From assembly GCA_904501835.1 (NCBI GenBank), contig CAJGBW010000010.1:1-36048 (forward strand): a stretch of 36,048 bases of DNA, in the 5' to 3' direction. This DNA is from an uncultured Bacteroidales bacterium. Its GTDB lineage: Bacteria > Bacteroidota > Bacteroidia > Bacteroidales > UBA932. A program made the position numbers and the translations under genes. Below the pieces are notes generated by a model. The model was given only the letters and a program-made list of their open reading frames with translations. It did not search any database and had not been told where the DNA came from. Every line of letters begins with the position of its first letter. Position 1 is the first letter of the stretch. Below, in pieces: positions 8,669 through 17,429 of this stretch.

Positions 8669-10477
8669 ATGAAACTTCAACCCCTAAACTTTTTAACTAT
8701 CTTAACTTCACTCCTGCTCGCATCCTGTTCGATGTGGCAGGATGGCGCTACCCCCTTGCCAAAGGAGCCTTGTGAGGTCTCTTTTTGCACAGAAAATGCT
8801 TTGGAGGTGCGTAGTGCCATTGCAGACGACGCCCGTTCCGTATTGTGGGAAAACGGGGATGAACTTTCCGTCTGGGCGTACGATGCAGCCGGCTCGCCAA
8901 CTTTGTCAGCACAAAAATTCAATGTGTATGGCAAAAGTGAGTCTCGAGCCTATTTTTCTTCGATTTTAGATCAACCGATGCAGGAAGCCGTCTATACTTA
9001 TTGGGCGGCTTCTCCTGCACCGATTCGTCAGGCAGACGGATATGCGTATTTCCCCATAGCCGCAGAGCAAAATGGAAAAGGCGGCGGTGTGATGATTTCC
9101 GACAAGGTGGTCGGAACAGCCTTAAAACCGGTCGCTGAGCATACCGACAGTACCAAAATTCAATTCTCTTTTGCTCAATCCCTGCATCTTTTACGTTTTT
9201 ATCTCCACGACAGAAAGCAGATTTTGGAGGGAGAGAATATTGAGCGGATTGAATTAAGTTTCCCTTCTCCCGTCGTGGGACAGCTACGTCAAAAGGTCGC
9301 GGATGTAAGCGCCTCTCCCACCTTGGAACAGGGAGAATCAGATCTTGTTTTGTCTCTGTCTCAACCCTTGGCGGATTCTTATGAGTCGTCACGCACCTAT
9401 GCCTATGCGACGATTTTTCCGACCCGATGGAGTCAGGACGATGTGATTTCAGCCAAGGTCTATACGGCAAGCAAAGTAGCGTTTCTGGAGGATATCCATC
9501 TGGCTGGCCGTAATATGCAGGCAGGACATGCGACTTCCGTTCGTATGGTGCCCAATAAATTGCGTTCTTACAGCCGCATTTTCTTGAATTTCCGTTCCAA
9601 TCCTCTGGGCGAAAATATAACTTCTATCACCTTACAGGCACCCGCAGGATGCAAGTGGGGCGACAATGGTTCCAATCTCTATTCCTTTGTGGATCCCAAT
9701 GGCATAGCTCCGGGAAGTGAATTTGTCTTGGAATATGAAGATGAGACCGCTTTCCGTACATTGAGCGGCAAGTTAATCACCGTGGTTTTCGATTCGGAGC
9801 ATATCCAAAGTACCCAGCAGATACTGATGCCGGATTTATCCTCTTTGCATGCCGTCTCTTTTGATTTGGATATCCAGCCTCTTTTGTTGGAGGATTTTTC
9901 ATCTGTTCCGGATTTCAGTTCCAACGATGCGTATTCAGGCGGCTTCAATTCCGGCTCGAAAGATGCGACCTCTTTCTTGAATGGTTGGTCCGGCGGCCGT
10001 GTGGGAGGTAAAAAAGGTGTGGGTGTGCGTTTGGCATGTCGCCGCGAAACCTCCGCCAATTATGATGCGCGTATGGATTCCGCTCCTCTCAGTGCCAAAA
10101 TTAAAAAGCAGGTCAATCTGAAAGTGACTTTTGATTATGGTTCCGGCGGAAAAGGAACCGAGGTAGCGGGTATCCAGTTGGGAGGCCCTGTCGGACAGAC
10201 TTGCTATGTGGGCTATGTCACTTCCGAGTCGAAATTCAACAGTGGAGCTACAGATGGTAGTTTCGAGTATTCATTCTATATAGACAAAAACGAAACATCC
10301 GTTGAGGGTAGTTATGACAACCTGGCTCATTCGGCATTCTATGTGCTTCACAATGTCCCTGCCAATCAGTCAGTGGTACGTATCAGTTGGCGTACCGTCA
10401 TCGACTACAAAGCAGGAACTCACAACAATACGGATTGGCTGTATTTGGATAATGTAAGTGTAACGGTGAATAAATGA
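8669..10477 (+). CDS. Fimbrillin-like lipoprotein with C-terminal beta-sandwich region
   Basis: First gene of the surface cassette. Signal peptide with lipobox LASC, lipidated Cys20. Residues about 35-300 follow the fimbrillin-family pattern: an Arg-Ser segment (48-57) followed by VLWENGDELSVWAY (58-71), then alternating beta-strands with an aromatic HLLRFYL stretch. Such domains occur in fimbria subunits and surface lipoproteins of Bacteroidales. Residues about 300-400 look like another beta domain, and the C-terminal 200 residues start with LLLEDFSSV and contain many Gly/Ser/aromatic strands ending in WLYLDNVSVTV, as in carbohydrate-binding-like jelly rolls. Its stop overlaps the next start by four bases (ATGA), suggesting translational coupling. 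Domain assignments are from pattern and not from alignment; the ligand is unknown. Confidence 0.75.
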   Translation: MKLQPLNFLTILTSLLLASCSMWQDGATPLPKEPCEVSFCTENALEVRSAIADDARSVLWENGDELSVWAYDAAGSPTLSAQKFNVYGKSESRAYFSSILDQPMQEAVYTYWAASPAPIRQADGYAYFPIAAEQNGKGGGVMISDKVVGTALKPVAEHTDSTKIQFSFAQSLHLLRFYLHDRKQILEGENIERIELSFPSPVVGQLRQKVADVSASPTLEQGESDLVLSLSQPLADSYESSRTYAYATIFPTRWSQDDVISAKVYTASKVAFLEDIHLAGRNMQAGHATSVRMVPNKLRSYSRIFLNFRSNPLGENITSITLQAPAGCKWGDNGSNLYSFVDPNGIAPGSEFVLEYEDETAFRTLSGKLITVVFDSEHIQSTQQILMPDLSSLHAVSFDLDIQPLLLEDFSSVPDFSSNDAYSGGFNSGSKDATSFLNGWSGGRVGGKKGVGVRLACRRETSANYDARMDSAPLSAKIKKQVNLKVTFDYGSGGKGTEVAGIQLGGPVGQTCYVGYVTSESKFNSGATDGSFEYSFYIDKNETSVEGSYDNLAHSAFYVLHNVPANQSVVRISWRTVIDYKAGTHNNTDWLYLDNVSVTVNK

Positions 10478-11214
10478 TGAGAAGGAATCTATTGATATCA
10501 GCCCTTTCGTGCCTGTTGTTGTGCGCTTGTTCGGAGAAATTTACTCCTGAGAATGCGTATGGCTATTTGTCTCCGACCCTTCAATTTTCGGAAATCGTGG
10601 AGGATGCGACCAAAGCGATGGTGTCGGATTATGCTCCAGTACCCGTTCCTGATGATTTTACTCTAATAATTAAAACGGATAAAGGGCAGGAGTACTGGTC
10701 TGGTAAGATTGGCGATTGGTCCGAAAGTATCAAAATGCCGGTTGGACGCTATGTGGTGGCTGCCCGATGGGGCGTAGAGGGAGAAGAAGGTTTTGGAAAG
10801 TCATGGTTTGGTGCCTCGGAAGAGGTGGATATTCTGATGGCCGATACCTTGAAACTGTCCCTGAATGCACAATTGGGAAATTGTATAGTGGCGGTTTCAT
10901 CCACAGAGGCCTTTGACGCCTATTTTGCTGATTATAATTTGACGATGACCACGGGTGGTGGCACCATAGTCGCTTTCCCCAAAAGTGAGACGCGTCCGGT
11001 TTTTGTTGAGGCGTTCCGCTTTTCTTTGTCCGGGACCGTTACCACGAAGACGGGAAAGAGCTACGAATTTTCAAAAAATTTTGACGGGAATTTGAAGCCG
11101 GCTACCTATTATACCATCCGTCTGGATGCCGATACGATAGGCGGTGTCAAGTTTATAATCCAATTTGATGACCAAGTAGAAAACATTGTAATAGAAGAAG
11201 ACCTGAATGAATAG
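10474..11214 (+). CDS. DUF4493-type lipoprotein (short form)
   Basis: A 246-residue lipoprotein; signal peptide with lipobox LCAC (Cys19), then SEK, compatible with surface export in Bacteroidota. The mature protein has the DUF4493 pattern: GYLSPTLQFSE after the cysteine, a Thr-Lys segment, DDFTLIIKTDKG, then a PVGRYVVAARWG strand resembling the PAGxYxVxAxxG strand of the family, and repeated Ig-like beta-strands. Starts at the ATGA overlap with the preceding gene; a second ATG three codons' length away at 10477 would give the same protein minus one residue. It overlaps the next gene by eight bases. Function of the family is unknown; the context suggests an extracellular surface complex. Confidence 0.78.
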   Translation: MMRRNLLISALSCLLLCACSEKFTPENAYGYLSPTLQFSEIVEDATKAMVSDYAPVPVPDDFTLIIKTDKGQEYWSGKIGDWSESIKMPVGRYVVAARWGVEGEEGFGKSWFGASEEVDILMADTLKLSLNAQLGNCIVAVSSTEAFDAYFADYNLTMTTGGGTIVAFPKSETRPVFVEAFRFSLSGTVTTKTGKSYEFSKNFDGNLKPATYYTIRLDADTIGGVKFIIQFDDQVENIVIEEDLNE

Positions 11215-12490
11215 AAATACTTTAATATGTATGCTCTTGGGCTGGGTGTTTGCCCTGACCTCCTGCAACGAATTGTTGCATGGAGACCCTGTGAAAAACG
11301 GCACACTGTCGTTTTCGGAATTTTCTATCGAATTGTCCGAGGATTTGACGGTAAAATCAGCCCTGGATGCAGAAACGGACTCTATCGCCTTGCCAACCCT
11401 TGAAGATTATACCCTCTTTATTTATGATTTGGAGGAAAATCTTATCCAGAAAATATCCTATGAGCAGATCAGGCAGTCCGGCAACGCTCTGACGCTTTTG
11501 GCGGGAAATTACCTGTTGCAGGTGCTCTCTTCACAAAATCCCGTGCCTGAGGCTGCGTTTGAACAACCCGTTTATGGCGCCAATGTCCCCATTACCATTG
11601 TGGCGGGGCAGACCACTACTTTAGGGACGGTTACCTGTGCCTTGATGCAATGTAAGGTAACGATAGAGTATGATGAGGAGTTGCTGACGAGTGTAACGGG
11701 AAATGGCCGTGCCACGGTAGAGGTGATTTCCGGCTATCCTTTGGAATATGCCCTGAATTATAATGGTGGCTTGGTTGAACGCGAAGAGCGCGCTGGTTAT
11801 TTCTATGTGCCGACGCAATCTTCTTCTATGGTCGTTACCTTTCTGGTTGTGATGAATGGACGAAATGAAAAGATGACCAAAACTTTCTCAGGTATTCAGG
11901 CGGCACAATATCGCAAAATCAAATTGATTAAAAAGGTTAATCCGGAGGGAACGGCCAGTATCGATGTGGTGGTGAATGGATATGTGGAAGATGAGGAGTT
12001 GCTCAGTAGCGTACCCGTCTTTTCGGAGGAAGTGATTGGCGAAGATCCCAATGCACCGAAAGGAGATGGAGGAATTACCCTTGATTTTGCTTCGGATTGT
12101 GTCATGTATGATGATTTGAGCAATATCGTGGTGCCCAAACCCTCGCAGGGTAAAATGGATTTGCGACTTGTGGCACAAGTGCCGGGTGGGGTGAAGAAAT
12201 TTACGGTGTTGATTGAATCGACCTCTGCCTCCTTTAAGGCTGCGCTTGCTACGGCGGGTGGTGCCGAATTGGATTTGATAAATCCTGCCGAGGCGGCGTC
12301 TATCGTCTTTGAGGTGGTGCCTTTCCCTCACGGTAGCGAACTGCTCGGGCAGACTGTGATTGATTTTGATCTCTGTGCTGCGCAGGATCCGATTTCTAAT
12401 TTTGCAGGAGAACATATCTTCCACATGAATGTGACCGATAACAACGGCTGCAAAAACACGATTTCTGTGAAAATGATAGTTGGGGAATAG
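11207..12490 (+). CDS. DUF4493-type lipoprotein with C-terminal extension
   Basis: A 427-residue lipoprotein with lipobox LTSC (Cys20). Residues about 33-255 have the DUF4493 layout: NGTLSFSEFSIEL, a Val-Lys-Ser segment, LEDYTLFIYD, then LLAGNYLLQVLSS as the G-x-Y-x-L strand. After a short hinge at 270-285 comes a separate domain to the C-terminus (GGVKKFTVLIESTS, a middle loop with LLGQTVIDFDL, and a closing FHMNVTDNNGCKNTISVKM strand). This second domain recalls a segment often attached to DUF4493 in Bacteroidales. Overlaps the preceding gene by eight bases and is two bases from the next. Role unknown; probably a structural or binding part of the same surface assembly. Confidence 0.78.
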   Translation: MNRNTLICMLLGWVFALTSCNELLHGDPVKNGTLSFSEFSIELSEDLTVKSALDAETDSIALPTLEDYTLFIYDLEENLIQKISYEQIRQSGNALTLLAGNYLLQVLSSQNPVPEAAFEQPVYGANVPITIVAGQTTTLGTVTCALMQCKVTIEYDEELLTSVTGNGRATVEVISGYPLEYALNYNGGLVEREERAGYFYVPTQSSSMVVTFLVVMNGRNEKMTKTFSGIQAAQYRKIKLIKKVNPEGTASIDVVVNGYVEDEELLSSVPVFSEEVIGEDPNAPKGDGGITLDFASDCVMYDDLSNIVVPKPSQGKMDLRLVAQVPGGVKKFTVLIESTSASFKAALATAGGAELDLINPAEAASIVFEVVPFPHGSELLGQTVIDFDLCAAQDPISNFAGEHIFHMNVTDNNGCKNTISVKMIVGE

Positions 12491-12492
12491 CC

Positions 12493-14301
12493 ATGAGGAA
12501 GTTGATTGGGGTATTTGCTTTGATGTTTTTCTGTCTTTCTTGTGCGCGAGAGGGACAGCCTTCTGATAACGAGGGGTACGGCATTCTGTCTCTGAATGTA
12601 TGGTGCGAAGATACCAAAGCGGGACTCTCTTCAGAGGAATTGCTCTCCGAGGCCTGGGTGGGAATTTATTATGCCGATTTCTCGGGATTGATTCGTCAAT
12701 ACAAATACAGCGAAATGCCCGAGACGATTTATCTTCCTGCCAATCAGTATCGAGTGGATGTGGTTGCCGGTGAAAAAAACAAGCCGCAGCCCGAAAACCC
12801 TTCTTGGGAGCAGAAAAGTTATTGCGGCAGTACAGAATTTACCATTACTCCCGGCAAACCCCAGACGGTGGTGGTCAATGCGACTTGTTGCAATGCCATA
12901 GCCAAAGTCAATTTCGCGCAAACCGTCGCAGAAAATTTTGAGCCGGGATATAAACTGACCGTGCAGGTAGATAGTCTTTCCGTGCAATACCAGGAGGCAC
13001 AAAACGGTGCCGAAGTCTATTTTTTGGTCGATGATTTTGATGAGCCGCAGCTTCATTGGAGTTTTGAAGGCGTCTTGACGAAAGGGCACCAAGCATTCAG
13101 CAAGCAGGGTAGTATTCCGCTTGTAGAAAAGGGGAAACGTTATGAACTCAATCTGAAATATATAATCAAACACGGGGATGTGAATTTGGACTTGGAGGTG
13201 GATTATACGGAGACTTTGTTTGATGATATGGTGGTGTTTGAGCCTGTTTCCACCGGTATTTCTCCCTCTGAACCTTATGAAATCTGGGCTACCCGTGCGT
13301 GGGTGCATGCGGATGTGGATCAAGGAGAATATACAGACCCCTCAGAAGTAGGTTTTGAATATAGTCGTGATGGAAAGACCTGGACAGCTGCTACCGCCCA
13401 AAAAAGAGAAGACGGCTCCTTCCAGGCCCAATTGGGTGCATTGACTCCTTCGACGGATTATTCCTATCGTCTGGTGATCAAGTCGCAGGTAGTGGGAGAG
13501 CCGGTCTCCTTTAGAACGGCAGATGCACCGTCTCTTCCGAATGGAGGTTTTGAGTATTCCACCAATGTAGGCTCGTATTCTGAATGGTATAGCGCTTCCG
13601 CCCCCGACCTTCTCTCCCGCAGTGCCTGGTGGGGGAGCGGAAATGGAAGTAAATCCATGGGTATCGACGGCTCGGCCGATATGGGTTATGTAATTTGTGC
13701 ACCCGATACCGGTACCAAAGTTGAAGGCAATCAGTCGGCTTGTTTGAGTTCGTGTTGGGCGGTGGTGAAATTTGCTGCCGGAAACCTGTTCTCGGGCTAT
13801 TTCGGTGGCTTGGTGGGCACCAAAGGTGGTATCTGCTATTTTGGCCGACCTTTTACCGGCCGTCCGAGCGCCTTGCGTGTTTCCTTGAAATATTCGACAG
13901 CCAAAGTCAATCGAGTGGACGGTTATCCGGCCAATGACCCGGTTTCAACCAATGATTATGACCGCGCGCGTGTATTCATTGCCCTCGGCGATTGGAGTTA
14001 TAAGACCTATAAAGGGACCAAGGATTGTCCCATTCAGGTCAATACAACCGATAAAAGTACTTTCCATGATTTTAAGACGATGGCGGGAACCATTGCTTAC
14101 GGTGAGAAAATTTTAAAAGGAGATAGTTCCAATTCTCACAACAAGTGGGTGGAGTATGTGATCCCTCTCGATTACAACAGCGTAGAAAAATTACCGGAAT
14201 ATATTATTGTTTCATGTGCTTCCAGTATGCTGGGTGACTATTTTACAGGTTCTGAGTCCAGCAAATTGTGGGTAGATAAAATGGAATTGATTTATGAATA
14301 A
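12493..14301 (+). CDS. DUF4493-PCMD lipoprotein
   Basis: A 602-residue lipoprotein (lipobox LSC, Cys17) with three recognisable parts. DUF4493-like: about 28-235 (GYGILSLNV, a Thr-Lys pair, YLPANQYRVDVVAG). An Fn3-like sandwich: about 245-343, ending in VSFRTADAP. After a LPNGGFE hinge (about 350) comes a PCMD domain (putative carbohydrate metabolism domain) to the C-terminus, with NLFSGYFGG, GTKGG, FGRPFTGRP, KDCPIQVNTTD and a closing GDYFTGSESSKLWVD segment. The name PCMD reflects a proposed, unproven link with glycans. The last part is clearly paralogous to the protein encoded at 15818. Its stop overlaps the next start by eight bases. Confidence 0.85.
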   Translation: MRKLIGVFALMFFCLSCAREGQPSDNEGYGILSLNVWCEDTKAGLSSEELLSEAWVGIYYADFSGLIRQYKYSEMPETIYLPANQYRVDVVAGEKNKPQPENPSWEQKSYCGSTEFTITPGKPQTVVVNATCCNAIAKVNFAQTVAENFEPGYKLTVQVDSLSVQYQEAQNGAEVYFLVDDFDEPQLHWSFEGVLTKGHQAFSKQGSIPLVEKGKRYELNLKYIIKHGDVNLDLEVDYTETLFDDMVVFEPVSTGISPSEPYEIWATRAWVHADVDQGEYTDPSEVGFEYSRDGKTWTAATAQKREDGSFQAQLGALTPSTDYSYRLVIKSQVVGEPVSFRTADAPSLPNGGFEYSTNVGSYSEWYSASAPDLLSRSAWWGSGNGSKSMGIDGSADMGYVICAPDTGTKVEGNQSACLSSCWAVVKFAAGNLFSGYFGGLVGTKGGICYFGRPFTGRPSALRVSLKYSTAKVNRVDGYPANDPVSTNDYDRARVFIALGDWSYKTYKGTKDCPIQVNTTDKSTFHDFKTMAGTIAYGEKILKGDSSNSHNKWVEYVIPLDYNSVEKLPEYIIVSCASSMLGDYFTGSESSKLWVDKMELIYE

Positions 14302-15040
14302 ATATCTTGTCAGTGTATTATTCTTATGCCTTTTGGGCCTTCCTCTCCGTGCACAGATGGATTGCGACAGGGGCTATGATTTGGAGCGACCCAGTGCGGT
14401 GGTCGTGAAAAAGGGACATTGGATGGCGGGCGGCAGCATAGGATTTTCCTCCTCGACTTCCAATAATAACAATTTCGTGATAATCAACGGAATTAACTCC
14501 AAATTTTACGATATTGATTTCTGTCCCCAATTCTGCTATATGCTGGGGGATAATATCGGTGTCGGAGGTCGTTTTTCCTATAAAAGAAATCTCTTCGATA
14601 TCGATTCGGCACATTTGTCGTTGGATAGTTTCTCTTTGAGTGTGCAGAATTACGCGGTACTGACTCATCGTTATACGCTTGCCGGATTTTTCCGCTATTA
14701 CAAGCCCTTCGGTACGACCGGACGTTTCGGCGCCTATGTAGACGCAGAACTCTCATTGGGAGGCCAGCAACAGAAGCTGGAAGACGGTCATAAAGTTAGC
14801 GAGCCGGTAAAAGGAACTTTTTCCAACGGCTTCACGGGGGCCTTGGGTGCCTATACGGGGCTGTTGGCCTTTTTTACCAGTCACTTGGCTATGGATGTGC
14901 GCGTGGGGCTTTTCTCTCTGAATTTGAGTACAAACAATCAGGTGCATAATCTGGTCAGCGAGGGACATTCCAATTTCCATTCCGTCAACTTTATGGTTGA
15001 TTTGTTAGCCATTCAATTCGGATTCCATTATTATTTGTAG
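14294..15040 (+). CDS. Small outer-membrane beta-barrel protein 1 of the cassette
   Basis: A 248-residue protein with a type I signal peptide (about 1-20, LRAQ) and no lipobox. The mature part is a series of amphipathic strands with alternating aromatic residues and glycine turns (WMAGGSIGFSS, IGVGGRFSYKR, FGAYVDAELSLGG, MDVRVGLFSLNLS) and ends in FGFHYYL, with an aromatic penultimate pair as expected for BAM-folded barrels. The size fits an 8-10-strand barrel. It overlaps the PCMD gene upstream by eight bases and is followed by a second barrel after three. No specific family is recognised. It may anchor, export or position the lipoproteins of the cassette; that is inference. Confidence 0.7.
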   Translation: MNKYLVSVLFLCLLGLPLRAQMDCDRGYDLERPSAVVVKKGHWMAGGSIGFSSSTSNNNNFVIINGINSKFYDIDFCPQFCYMLGDNIGVGGRFSYKRNLFDIDSAHLSLDSFSLSVQNYAVLTHRYTLAGFFRYYKPFGTTGRFGAYVDAELSLGGQQQKLEDGHKVSEPVKGTFSNGFTGALGAYTGLLAFFTSHLAMDVRVGLFSLNLSTNNQVHNLVSEGHSNFHSVNFMVDLLAIQFGFHYYL

Positions 15041-15043
15041 GCC

Positions 15044-15808
15044 ATGAGAAAGATATTGATAGTATTAGGCGTGTTTTTCAGTTTGTCTATGATGGGACAG
15101 ACGACGCAAGAGGCGAAGATGCAGAAAATGGGCGTGCAGATAGGGGTGGATTCATCTTCTTTCTCCGGCCGAACTTTTCTAAAACGTTTGTTTGTTCAAA
15201 AGGGGACTTGGGGCTTTGGCTTGCAAGGTACCTATCTTTCTACCAAGGGCTCAGATAGCAATATTCTGATGCTTTTGACCGGACTCAATGGGGGCATTTC
15301 GTACGGAAGTATTTCACCCTCTGTCTCTTACGCCTATGCACCCAATTTGGCTTGCGGTGTGCGCTTGAATTATACCGGCGCGGATGGAGTGGTCGATGAA
15401 GCGCTTTTTGATTTGATGAATGATGGTTTGAGTTTTCCCTTGTCCGGTTTGAAAATGTCCATGCGTTCTGTGGGCGTGTCGCTTTTCCATCGTTTCTGGA
15501 TGGGCTTGGATGACAGAGGACGCTGTGCTTTGTTTTTGGACGGCGTACTTTCAGCCAGCCGTTCCAGACTTTATTCGAGCGGTTATACGGATACCCGCCG
15601 TTATGCGCTGTCGCTCTGTCCGGGATTTGAAGTTTTTGTGATGAATTTTCTGTCCTTGCAGCTCTCGCTCGGTTTGGCAAGCGGTTATTTCGTGGATTCC
15701 AAGGTGTATGATGATGCGGGCACGCAAATCGGTGGCAGCCGTGATTGGAAGGCGGGCACAGGCTTGAATCTGCTGGATCTGAATTTTGGTTTGACCTTTT
15801 ATTTATAA
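15044..15808 (+). CDS. Small outer-membrane beta-barrel protein 2 of the cassette
   Basis: A 254-residue protein with an N-terminal signal peptide (about 1-18, MMGQ) and no lipobox. Strand-like segments with alternating hydrophobic residues (WGFGLQGTYLST, GISYGSISPSVSYAY, RCALFLDGVLSAS, LLDLNFGLTFYL) support an outer-membrane barrel ending in FYL. The general layout (short N-terminal stretch, then GxW-GxG-G start, long central strands, C-terminal FxFGLTFYL) resembles the preceding gene product, so the two may be diverged duplicates; the identity looks low by eye. Nine bases separate it from the downstream PCMD gene. Confidence 0.68.
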   Translation: MRKILIVLGVFFSLSMMGQTTQEAKMQKMGVQIGVDSSSFSGRTFLKRLFVQKGTWGFGLQGTYLSTKGSDSNILMLLTGLNGGISYGSISPSVSYAYAPNLACGVRLNYTGADGVVDEALFDLMNDGLSFPLSGLKMSMRSVGVSLFHRFWMGLDDRGRCALFLDGVLSASRSRLYSSGYTDTRRYALSLCPGFEVFVMNFLSLQLSLGLASGYFVDSKVYDDAGTQIGGSRDWKAGTGLNLLDLNFGLTFYL

Positions 15809-15817
15809 GGTATAGAG

Positions 15818-17413
15818 ATGAAGAGGCTTTTCACACTTTTGTTGGTCGCACTTTCCGTCAGCGCATGTTTTGAAAACGATATGCCTTTTCCTTTGGTCAG
15901 GCCTACCCTTTCTTCTATTGAAGTGGATGGCGCTCTTTCTTATGAATTTGATTATGCCAATTCCACTCTCACGCTTATGATGGATGAAACCCAGGATTTG
16001 ACCCGGGTGAATATCCGTTCCATTACATTTGGGGAAGAGATAACCCGACCTCTTTCTGATATTGTCGGTGTGCATGATTTGACCTCTCCCTTGTCTGTTT
16101 CCCTGCGTACTTATCAAGATCATATATGGAAAATTGTGGCCGTTCAGACGATTGAGCGCTTCATTTCCGTAAAAAATCAGGTGGGGCGCGCGACCATCGA
16201 TGAGACCAATCACCGTGTCTTGGTGACGGTAAGTAAGACGACTTCTTTGAGTTATGTGACGGTGGATTCGTTGAAGCTCGGCCCTCGCGATATTACTGCT
16301 TATTCCTTGGATTTGAAGAAGTTACACGATTATCAGGAGCCGGTGGAACTCTCGGTGCGCTACCATGATATCGAGCAGTTGTGGCATATTTATATAGAGC
16401 AATCCGACAAGAATATCATCATCAATCGAATCAGTCCTTGGTCGGGCTGCACTTGGATAGATGCCAGCGGCTTGGCGGGGAATGCCAATGGTGCCCGTTG
16501 TCGTGTGAAAGGCGAAGAATTGTGGCGCGAGGCGGATAGTCTGGTGGTAGATGGCGGTGCGTTTTATGCTTGCTTCGACTCACTTTCACCGCTGACCTGT
16601 TACGAATATCTGGCCTATACAGGCGAAGAGGAGACCGAGGTGGAGGAATTTACGACCGAGGGGGTGGGGCAACTTCCGAATCGCGGTTTCGAGACCTTTG
16701 CCTATGCCGAGTCGGATAAATATTATTCGTTTTATGACCCGGCTTCTGCAAACGATTCTTTGAAAACAAAATGGTGGGACAATGGTAATGAAGGAACAGC
16801 TATCGCCAGCACCTATATTACCTATCCTGTGGAAGATGTTCTTGATTCGCTCACCGGCGCATATTCCGTCAAGTTGGAATCTGCCAATGTGATTATCAAA
16901 TTTGCCTGTGGAAACCTGTATAGCGGTGAGTTTGCCGGCTTGGAGGGTACCAAAGGCGGTAGGGTGAATTACGGTCGTCCCTTTACGCTTCGTCCGCAGA
17001 AGTTTATCTGCAAGATGAAATATGTCTGTGGCAATATCGATTGCATAGATGGATTTCCTCCCGACCGCCCGGTTCAGCTCGGAGATCCGGATGAGTGTAA
17101 AATTTTCGTCGCGTTGGGAACCTGGGATTACAAGAAATACGGCGGTAGTAAAGACTGTCCGGTGCAGGTGAATACCACCGATGATAAAACCCGTTTCAAT
17201 CCTTATGGTGAATCAGTCATCGCCTACGGAGAATATGCCAGCAAAAAGTCCAGCGGCGGATGGCAGACAATAGAGATTCCTTTGATTTATCAGGATTATT
17301 TCACCACGCCTACCCACATCATCGTATCATTTGCCGCCAGTGCGTTGGGTGATTATTTTACCGGTTCTTCCGGCAGCCGACTTTGGGTGGATGATGTAGA
17401 GTTGGTTTATTAG
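15818..17413 (+). CDS. PCMD lipoprotein with N-terminal tandem beta domains
   Basis: A 531-residue lipoprotein (lipobox SAC, Cys17). The N-terminal half holds two short repeats of about 85 residues (roughly 28-110 and 112-195), each with an IxSI-type strand, an ITF/LKLG strand and a closing W-x-I strand (HIWKIVAVQ and LWHIYIEQ); this resembles DUF5018-like domains. An Fn3-like stretch (about 200-285) leads to a LPNRGFE hinge and a PCMD domain with NLYSGEFAG, GTKGG, YGRPFTLRP, KDCPVQVNTTD and GDYFTGSSGSRLWVD. Hinge and PCMD parallel those of the gene at 12493. It is the last gene of the cassette; its stop is 16 bases from that of the convergent DUF1573 gene and no clear terminator is seen. Confidence 0.83.
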   Translation: MKRLFTLLLVALSVSACFENDMPFPLVRPTLSSIEVDGALSYEFDYANSTLTLMMDETQDLTRVNIRSITFGEEITRPLSDIVGVHDLTSPLSVSLRTYQDHIWKIVAVQTIERFISVKNQVGRATIDETNHRVLVTVSKTTSLSYVTVDSLKLGPRDITAYSLDLKKLHDYQEPVELSVRYHDIEQLWHIYIEQSDKNIIINRISPWSGCTWIDASGLAGNANGARCRVKGEELWREADSLVVDGGAFYACFDSLSPLTCYEYLAYTGEEETEVEEFTTEGVGQLPNRGFETFAYAESDKYYSFYDPASANDSLKTKWWDNGNEGTAIASTYITYPVEDVLDSLTGAYSVKLESANVIIKFACGNLYSGEFAGLEGTKGGRVNYGRPFTLRPQKFICKMKYVCGNIDCIDGFPPDRPVQLGDPDECKIFVALGTWDYKKYGGSKDCPVQVNTTDDKTRFNPYGESVIAYGEYASKKSSGGWQTIEIPLIYQDYFTTPTHIIVSFAASALGDYFTGSSGSRLWVDDVELVY

Positions 17414-17429
17414 ACTTCAATCTATTAGC

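Noticed and set aside
8669..17413. SusC/SusD polysaccharide utilisation locus
   Set aside because: No SusC-type TonB receptor, no SusD-like starch-binding protein and no glycoside hydrolase in the region, so PUL is not supported despite the carbohydrate-related name of PCMD.
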